The translations under genes and the position numbers were made by a program. A DNA stretch of 10,451 nt, taken from the NCBI GenBank assembly GCA_003232015.1, contig QIKU01000097.1, forward strand, positions 1 through 10,451, written 5' to 3'. This document shows, piece after piece, positions 5,112 to 10,451 of this stretch (positions within the stretch are counted from its first letter, which is position 1; the number at the start of each line of letters is the position of its first letter). This stretch comes from Gammaproteobacteria bacterium. GTDB lineage: Bacteria > Pseudomonadota > Gammaproteobacteria > UBA6429. The notes under the pieces were generated by a model, which saw only the letters and a program-made list of their open reading frames with translations, was not told where the DNA came from and ran no database searches.

Positions 5112-7226
5112 TTATTGAACCGAAATAACATCTGGCAATGATTTTTTAATCGCCTGCATCCGCACCAACAATAAATAGCCATTCCATACCTGTTCGAAGA
5201 TCTCTCGCCTGACCTGAATATGCCCTAACGATGGATCAAATAGATAAACTGACTGAGGTGTTATTTTATTTACAACAACATAATGGCTATCGTTAATATA
5301 AGCAATAACGGGTAACGGTTCCGTCATTAATGCCTGGTAATTTGCTTTAACACCCGTGGCAATGAAACCACTGTTATTCGCAAGCTTTTTCAGCTCCAAC
5401 ATACTGGTGCCCTTAGCCGAGATCGCCAGCTTTGGCACAAGATCGGCTTCCACTACTTCCAGGCCAAAAAAACTAAATATATAAGCTAATACCGCAGGGC
5501 CACAGGTATTGTTCTGCACTTGTAAAAATTTCTTACCGATCCTGTCCGGTGCACGCTCATCCAGAGGCGTAAAAAAATCGTCCAGTGCATCATAAACACT
5601 ACCCGGATCTGGTGCTTGTCGGTATGTAATCATGATGCTGCTGATCATAAACAAAACCAGGAATAAACTATAGAAAACGCTGAATGGTAAATAATGTTTG
5701 AAAAAATGGCTGATCCAGGATTTAATTTTTTGTTCATATGTTTCTTTTTTCTCTGTGGGAGAATTTTTAGTGCGCGACCTCTGCTCTGTTACCTCTTTCC
5801 ATGTTTTCGCCACCAACATGACCAGTAAAACTAAAACCACAACTGAAAATAGAACCGGTATAAAGTGTCCATATTGTGTAAAAAAACTTTTTTTCTGTAT
5901 ATACGCTACCTGGCCACTAACATAACCCCGCTGATAAAATCCTATACTGGCCACAACCTGGCCAGTGGGAGAAACTATCACAGAAGGGCCTGTATTTGAC
6001 GCGTGAACAACCCATCGATTATTTTCAACGGCCCTAAAGACGGCTGTACGGGTATGGTTAATCGTTAATGATGTCTTCTTAAATGCTGCATCACTGGTCG
6101 ATACAACCAGAAGTTCGGCGCCTTTATTGGTTACCTTTCGTAATGGGGAAGGAAAGTTCGACTCATAGCAAATAGATGGCCCAACTTCACCATACGAACT
6201 GGGAATAGTATGAAATCCCGTACCCGCGGTATAACTGTCTTCCGCACCTGGAATCAGGTTTACCTTATTATACCGACCTAATAAGCGACCTTCACTGGAA
6301 ATGGAGAATATAGTATTGTATTTTCTCCCTTCTTCGTCCAGATCGTTCGATGAAATCAGTAGATCTGTTTTATTCTTTCGTGCCAGTTGGTATAAGTTAT
6401 CACGCAAATTTTTAATACGCAGGTTAAAATAACCATTTCCTCCTTCAGGCCAAACCAATATGTCTGGTTTTGAGACCAGAGCCTTTTGGGTCAGATTATT
6501 CAGCGTCTCTCGGATAAACGTGCGCGACTCTGGGTTACGCCAACCATTGTTATATAACTGGCTGGAAATGACCGGCTGAATAATCGCTACGTTTACCGGA
6601 TTATCAAGATTAACTGGTTGCGAAAGTTGATGGTAACCATAGCCGATATTCGCTGCCATAATAAAAACAGCAGTGGCTATCGTTACTGCACGTAATTTTG
6701 TAAATTGATTTTTCTTCCAGCTACTAATTAGAAGCGCAAGCGCGCTGTTACTTAACACAATTAAAAATGAGATTGTATAAAACCCAAAAAAAGAAGCGGA
6801 CTGGATTAATAAAGGCTGGCTGGTTTGGGTTATACCAATATTACAGGGTATGCCAACCCATTCACTACTTAAAATTCGTTCTATTCCTACCCAGATGAGG
6901 GCGGGCATAAACAACGCAAACAAGGGATGTGTTGCCTCGGCTCGAAACCGGGCCGAAAGCACACCCCATAAAAAGAATGCAAACGACAGCACCACGACAA
7001 TGAAAATAAAAAACAGTGCGCTAAATATAATCGTACTGTGCCACCAGTTAACGGCAATAACCGTACAACTCAGCGCAAACAGTAGACCCTGCTTTAGCGG
7101 GCTAAGATTTTGCGTAACAACAAATAAGGGCACAAAAGCAACATAGGCGAGATACCACTGATCATAGGGTGCCGAACTCAGGGCCATAAGCACCCCGGTC
7201 AAAATAGCGACCAATATATTTCGCAC
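5112..7226 (-). CDS. Apolipoprotein N-acyltransferase (Lnt) fused to a C39 leader peptidase domain
   Basis: A 704-residue inner-membrane protein joining two enzymes. Residues 1-200 carry about seven membrane segments. Residues 211-440 are the periplasmic nitrilase-like domain of Lnt, with the full triad Glu261 (VWPEGG), Lys321 (RYNKVNLIPG) and Cys353 (GPSICYE). Membrane segment 454-473 ends ordinary Lnt; here a Lys/Arg-rich loop (474-512), an extra membrane segment (513-534) and a C39 peptidase domain (565-690) follow. C39 residues are Gln569 (oxyanion, C-6), Cys575 (TCGPA), His648 (SHYVVV) and Asp664 (LFDPSLG). E. coli Lnt is about 510 residues, so the tail is an addition. The extra segment should place C39 in the periplasm. 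The start is GTG, directly preceded by an in-frame TAG; AGGTG overlapping it could instead serve TTG at codon 5. It is the last gene of the minus-strand cluster, 100 bases after the Gly-Gly protein gene. Probably a specialised paralogue, not housekeeping Lnt. Confidence 0.9.
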   Translation of the reverse strand: MRNILVAILTGVLMALSSAPYDQWYLAYVAFVPLFVVTQNLSPLKQGLLFALSCTVIAVNWWHSTIIFSALFFIFIVVVLSFAFFLWGVLSARFRAEATHPLFALFMPALIWVGIERILSSEWVGIPCNIGITQTSQPLLIQSASFFGFYTISFLIVLSNSALALLISSWKKNQFTKLRAVTIATAVFIMAANIGYGYHQLSQPVNLDNPVNVAIIQPVISSQLYNNGWRNPESRTFIRETLNNLTQKALVSKPDILVWPEGGNGYFNLRIKNLRDNLYQLARKNKTDLLISSNDLDEEGRKYNTIFSISSEGRLLGRYNKVNLIPGAEDSYTAGTGFHTIPSSYGEVGPSICYESNFPSPLRKVTNKGAELLVVSTSDAAFKKTSLTINHTRTAVFRAVENNRWVVHASNTGPSVIVSPTGQVVASIGFYQRGYVSGQVAYIQKKSFFTQYGHFIPVLFSVVVLVLLVMLVAKTWKEVTEQRSRTKNSPTEKKETYEQKIKSWISHFFKHYLPFSVFYSLFLVLFMISSIMITYRQAPDPGSVYDALDDFFTPLDERAPDRIGKKFLQVQNNTCGPAVLAYIFSFFGLEVVEADLVPKLAISAKGTSMLELKKLANNSGFIATGVKANYQALMTEPLPVIAYINDSHYVVVNKITPQSVYLFDPSLGHIQVRREIFEQVWNGYLLLVRMQAIKKSLPDVISVQ

Positions 7227-7326
7227 CTAGTATTTACTGCTAATATTTACGATAAAATCAGGTATGCTTAAGCCCTTAGTGTACATAACTTCGCGCTTGC
7301 AATAGTTTTAAACCACAAGCTGTAAT

Positions 7327-7785
7327 TTACCGTATTGTCTGCAAAGACGCACTATCTATGGCCTCTAATCCAAGCGACGGATTGCCAATCTTGATCCGTA
7401 CATAACTCCTATTCGCAATCGTTGGGGTACCTTTGACAAGTTTGGTCTCTCCCTGAGCAAGGGTACCTGAATCCAGATTTTCTAGAACGTTGCCGGTATT
7501 AAAATCGACAACATCCAGTGAATATGGCACGCTGATGTTAGCCCGATTAGAGATTACCGCCTCAGCCACAGCGGGTATGCCTGGATCAAACTTAACATAG
7601 TCAGACATGGTCGCATCGACGTTACCTGAGCCACCTACAGCCTGAAGCATTTGCTCATCGGTTAATTCAAACATTACCGCCTCGCTGGCTAATGTTGTTG
7701 AATTAACAATGGCGAATGCCGGTATGCTATACGAAAAAATACTAAGACTTAACATTAAACAAAAAAACTTACGCAATCTACTCAT
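7327..7785 (-). CDS. Sec-exported precursor with a double-glycine leader (candidate Lnt-C39 substrate)
   Basis: A 152-residue protein of no family I recognise. Residues 1-25 form a Sec signal peptide: basic MSRLRK, a hydrophobic core, then a signal-peptidase site after AFA. Residues 26-52 look like a bacteriocin-type leader ending ELTDEQMLQAVGG: Leu at -12, Met at -7, Ala at -4, Gly-Gly at -2/-1, the pattern cut by C39 peptidases. Cleavage after Gly52 would release about 100 residues starting SGNVDATM, with alternating hydrophobic residues suggesting a beta-rich fold. The only Cys (Cys9) is inside the signal peptide, so it is not a normal lipoprotein. ATG 7785 was chosen because AGGTGA (7791-7796) sits 5 bases before it; an in-frame GTG at 7794 overlaps that site. 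It begins 20 bases after the DUF1501 stop and precedes the gene carrying a C39 domain. Confidence 0.8.
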   Translation of the reverse strand: MSRLRKFFCLMLSLSIFSYSIPAFAIVNSTTLASEAVMFELTDEQMLQAVGGSGNVDATMSDYVKFDPGIPAVAEAVISNRANISVPYSLDVVDFNTGNVLENLDSGTLAQGETKLVKGTPTIANRSYVRIKIGNPSLGLEAIDSASLQTIR

Positions 7786-7805
7786 CTTAATCACCTCAAA
7801 ATTCT

Positions 7806-9113
7806 CTATGCTATGAAATTCAGTGGCGTCGTCGCCGCACCCGTGTAACCCGGGAATATCGAGTTCACATTGGCTGCTGACTCTCCTAAAAATTTGGGGC
7901 CCAGTATTTCAGACAATATATCACGATAATCGACGGTTTCTCTTAAGTACCGCCCCGATTCAAGATCACCGGCACCTAAACCTGGATAATCGCCATAAAC
8001 CCCGCCTATCACTGGCGCACCGAAAGCCATCCAGGTGGACGCCTGTGCGTGATCAGTTCCAAGATTGGCATTTTCTGCTGCGGTACGACCAAACTCGGTT
8101 TGTACAACCACCGTGACATTGCTGTGCAGACTAGCATCGGCACCCGCAAGATCATTGTAAAAAGCCGCCAGCGAATCACCAAGTGCCTGCAATAAATTAG
8201 CATGATTTCCCGCCGTAGTGTCACCTGCAGCCACCTGATTCCGGTGGGTATCAAATCCGCCAACACTAACGTGAACGACTTCTAGTTCAGGTAAACCAAG
8301 TAGCATGTCTGCCGCTCGCTTCAGATTCGTACCCAAACCACCTGGATAACTGACTGCTGGCGCACGACTAAAATCAACCGTCGCAGCTAATCGTGGGAGC
8401 ACCTCATCGAACAGCCTCTGTTGATCCTGGGAGTACTTGATTGGGTTTATTCCTGTTGTGCCGCCCAAGGTTGCCTTCACATCGTTCCAGATGGCGTCAG
8501 CTTGCGCAGCGCCGGTTCCCAAACTGGCATTTGCTGGATTGGACAGGCCCAGAATAAAGTTACTGGAATTGGTCAGCCGGAATTTACCACTGGTGAAATC
8601 AAATGCCACAATACCTTCAGGCTCGATGGTGTTCTTGTTGTCCAGGTATCGACCTAACCAACCTTTACTATCGTTCAGGCCCGTCTCGCCAACATAAAGC
8701 CCCGCTCCAAAAAAATCATACTGAAAAAAGTGAGATCTATTTGAGAAAGCTCCGGAATGGGTTGCCGGAAAAATAGCTAAGTTATTTTGTAGTGGCATTA
8801 AACTGGAGAGTGATGGGTGCAAACCAAGTGCCACATTGTTAGCCGCAGTACCATAGGGCAAAACAAACTCTTCAGGAATACCAATGGTCGGCCTTAAGGC
8901 TTGATAATTGGAATATTCTGCACTGTCCAGAGGAATCACAGTATTTACACCATCATTGCCTCCCTGTAATAACAATACCACCAGTTTTCGGGTGCTTGGA
9001 ACTATTGCTGCCTGAGCCTGGGCACTGGCGGGAAGCCAAAGACCCAGTGGCATACTCATAGAAGCCATTGCACCACCGGCGATTTTTAAAAAATCTCTTT
9101 TTGTTTTATCCAT
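7806..9113 (-). CDS. DUF1501 family exported protein with Tat-like signal
   Basis: A 435-residue member of DUF1501, a family related to the alkaline phosphatase/sulfatase fold with no settled function. The N-terminus TKRDFLKIAGG followed by a hydrophobic stretch (to about 29) and ASAQAQA is a Tat-type signal with Lys-Arg instead of Arg-Arg, so folded export to the periplasm is likely. Family motifs in order: LLLQGGNDGVNTVIPL (47-62), VSVGGFDTH (282-290), VVVQTEFGRT (335-344), GTDHAQ (352-357) and GGVYGDYPGL (370-379). Length is normal. The start is secure: AGGAGA (9121-9126) lies 7 bases before the ATG. It follows the DUF1800 stop by 18 bases; the DUF1800-DUF1501 pair is a recurrent unit in many bacteria, implying that the two proteins act together. 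Confidence 0.92.
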   Translation of the reverse strand: MDKTKRDFLKIAGGAMASMSMPLGLWLPASAQAQAAIVPSTRKLVVLLLQGGNDGVNTVIPLDSAEYSNYQALRPTIGIPEEFVLPYGTAANNVALGLHPSLSSLMPLQNNLAIFPATHSGAFSNRSHFFQYDFFGAGLYVGETGLNDSKGWLGRYLDNKNTIEPEGIVAFDFTSGKFRLTNSSNFILGLSNPANASLGTGAAQADAIWNDVKATLGGTTGINPIKYSQDQQRLFDEVLPRLAATVDFSRAPAVSYPGGLGTNLKRAADMLLGLPELEVVHVSVGGFDTHRNQVAAGDTTAGNHANLLQALGDSLAAFYNDLAGADASLHSNVTVVVQTEFGRTAAENANLGTDHAQASTWMAFGAPVIGGVYGDYPGLGAGDLESGRYLRETVDYRDILSEILGPKFLGESAANVNSIFPGYTGAATTPLNFIA

Positions 9114-9131
9114 GGTTTTATCTCCTATGGG

Positions 9132-10451
9132 TTAACGGGCGCTGAACTCAGGTAGCTGGGCAATTCTAGCGACCAGATTTCTAAGACGTAGTTCGGAAGA
9201 GAAACTGTTTAGAACAAACGGGCTGTTGTTGGGATGAAGAGCCCAGTAACCTAAAACCATATGTTCCTTGTTATAATTACTACCCAGTAACAACATGAAT
9301 GTATGCGCCAGAATATCGCCGGAACTGGTTATGCCCTTTGCTGTGAAATAGTTTCGTAGCTGGGTTTGATTACCACCGTTAAAGAGCATTTCATTCCCCT
9401 CGCGGAAACGATGCAGGGCATTGTTGGCATTAGCCCATCTATCGACTACTCCAGGCAAGCCCGTCGGCTCTGGAGTTGCAAATTGACGTTGGCCCATTGA
9501 CGCAATCCGTTCACCCAGTGCATGAGCGGGAACGCGACCCTCTGCGGACAGTGTTCCAACCGCACTCCAACCCAGAAATCTGGCCAGGCTGGTCAGATAT
9601 TCGTGATTATCTTTGAACTTAACACGCTGGGTGGCCACATCCGTAAACTCCTGCGAATTAAACAACCCCCTTAATACTTGCGTTATCTGATCAGGGTCAT
9701 TAGCCGCCGCCACAAACGTAGTTTTGCAATCACTAATCGTCGTTGGCGCCGGGTTATCCGCAATAAAATGCTGTACCAGTTTGGTGCAAATATTCTCGGC
9801 CGTGGCATCGTGTGCGGCCATGATGTCAAGCGCCCGCTCTCCTTCGGCCAAACCTACACCGGCTGGGAAATCCTGTCCAAGGTAAACCTTTTCACCAAAA
9901 TCGTGAGCGCTGGAATTAAAAACAAAGGTACGCAGCGTGCGGGCAGGCAGAACGGCGCCACCGGCATAGATACGATAACGGCTCGTAACACCGGCCGTTC
10001 GGTTCGATGTCCAACCAGTTAAAATACGCGCAAGCTCGGCAATATCATTAGCATCGTATATACCGGATTCAATCGTTCGACCAAAAGTATACAACTCCAT
10101 CACCTCACGAGCGTAGTTTTCGTTCGGCCCGTTGGCATTACTAAGCGCCAAATCCAGATACCGCAACATGGCATCACCTTTAGCACTAAGACCCAATAAT
10201 GTCCGGAAATTACCAAACGCATTTTCGAAGAATAAATCCTCTTCATAAAGCTCCGCGTCAGTACCCGTTTTAGTGATTGAGGTACTAAAATGGTTATCCC
10301 AGAACATCGCCATCCGAGCTTGAAGGGGTTTTATAGAATGTACCGGCCGTATCGCACCCACTTGATGCGCACCCTGACCACCATTGGAGACACTGCTGTC
10401 GCGAAGTGCCTGCGCCGGATCAAGGCCATCATCCAGTGTTACCGGCACAAG
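9132..10451 (-). CDS. DUF1800 family protein, 5' end outside window
   Basis: The frame is open to the window edge, so the N-terminus, probably 100 or more residues including any export signal, is missing; about 439 residues are visible. A GTG at 10448 is in frame but is not a likely start, since the frame continues. DUF1800 hallmarks are clear: MAMFWDNHFST (counted from the GTG, 46-56), DAELYEEDLFFENAFGNFR (64-82), NENYAREVMELYTFG (109-123) and ARILTGWT (140-147), with a helix-rich C-terminal part. The function of the family is unknown; members usually precede DUF1501 genes, as here (18-base gap). It is the first visible gene of the cluster ending in the Lnt-C39 gene; the promoter lies outside the window. 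Confidence 0.93.
   Translation of the reverse strand, partial: LVPVTLDDGLDPAQALRDSSVSNGGQGAHQVGAIRPVHSIKPLQARMAMFWDNHFSTSITKTGTDAELYEEDLFFENAFGNFRTLLGLSAKGDAMLRYLDLALSNANGPNENYAREVMELYTFGRTIESGIYDANDIAELARILTGWTSNRTAGVTSRYRIYAGGAVLPARTLRTFVFNSSAHDFGEKVYLGQDFPAGVGLAEGERALDIMAAHDATAENICTKLVQHFIADNPAPTTISDCKTTFVAAANDPDQITQVLRGLFNSQEFTDVATQRVKFKDNHEYLTSLARFLGWSAVGTLSAEGRVPAHALGERIASMGQRQFATPEPTGLPGVVDRWANANNALHRFREGNEMLFNGGNQTQLRNYFTAKGITSSGDILAHTFMLLLGSNYNKEHMVLGYWALHPNNSPFVLNSFSSELRLRNLVARIAQLPEFSAR

Noticed and set aside
7227..7326. Terminator or separate promoter between the Gly-Gly protein and Lnt-C39 genes
   Set aside because: GCTTG (7295-7299) and CAAGC (7316-7320) pair weakly but no T-run follows, and no good -35/-10 pair is visible, so the genes are left as one probable operon.
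7327..7785. Reading the small protein as an ordinary lipoprotein, because of the Lnt neighbour
   Set aside because: Its only Cys is in the hydrophobic core region of the signal peptide (residue 9), followed by no lipobox-like cleavage context, and none is present in the mature part.
7786..7794. GTG at 7794 as start of the Gly-Gly protein
   Set aside because: It overlaps the AGGTGA ribosome binding site that is ideally placed for the ATG at 7785.
7823..8697. Several frames of 78-97 codons inside the DUF1501 gene
   Set aside because: Shadows of a full-length family member with all its motifs.
1..10451. CRISPR arrays, insertion sequences, integrase or transposase genes
   Set aside because: None seen; no regularly spaced repeats and no recognisable recombinase motifs in any major frame.

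Overview
The window looks like chromosomal DNA of a Gammaproteobacterium, probably a free-living aquatic one. I infer this from MutY and YggX sequences that align closely with those of E. coli, a bacterial tRNA-Phe with encoded CCA, and moderate GC. I cannot place it more precisely. The left end and the right-hand operon have higher GC; the stretch from about 1180 to 5100 is visibly AT-richer and has an accessory character.

Layout. (1) Positions 1-983 hold the 3' part of mutY and a tightly coupled yggX, both housekeeping genes for oxidative damage and iron. (2) Positions 1061-1177 hold a tRNA-Phe gene with a good sigma-70 promoter. Downstream, an 18-bp copy of its 3' end recurs 201 bp away, and an inverted copy of its T-arm lies between the two. 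This looks like the scar of site-specific integration. (3) Positions 1542-2745 hold an AAA_14/DUF4143 ATPase of unknown role, probably island cargo, whose promoter predicts an almost leaderless mRNA. A startless reading-frame remnant follows. (4) Positions 3107-5042 hold a small membrane-anchored Met-rich protein of unknown function and a cytochrome b5-fused front-end-type fatty acid desaturase. A hairpin in front of the desaturase can cover its ribosome binding site.

(5) Positions 5112-10451, all on the minus strand, form an apparent operon read right to left: a DUF1800 protein (5' end outside the window), a DUF1501 protein with a Tat-like signal, a small Sec-exported protein, and a 704-residue membrane protein. 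The last two are the most interesting part of the window. The membrane protein is a complete apolipoprotein N-acyltransferase (Lnt) with all three catalytic residues. An extra membrane segment links it to a C-terminal C39 (double-glycine leader) peptidase domain with its Cys, His, Asp and oxyanion Gln. By topology, both enzyme domains should face the periplasm. The gene just upstream encodes a 152-residue protein with a Sec signal peptide followed by a bacteriocin-type leader ending in Gly-Gly, and no Cys in the mature part.

The simplest reading is an enzyme-substrate pair. The precursor is exported by Sec, cut after Gly-Gly in the periplasm by the C39 domain, and perhaps acylated on its new N-terminus by the Lnt domain. 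The DUF1800 and DUF1501 proteins would be exported partners. The cleavage step is well supported by motifs and synteny; acylation and any link to the neighbouring desaturase are inference.
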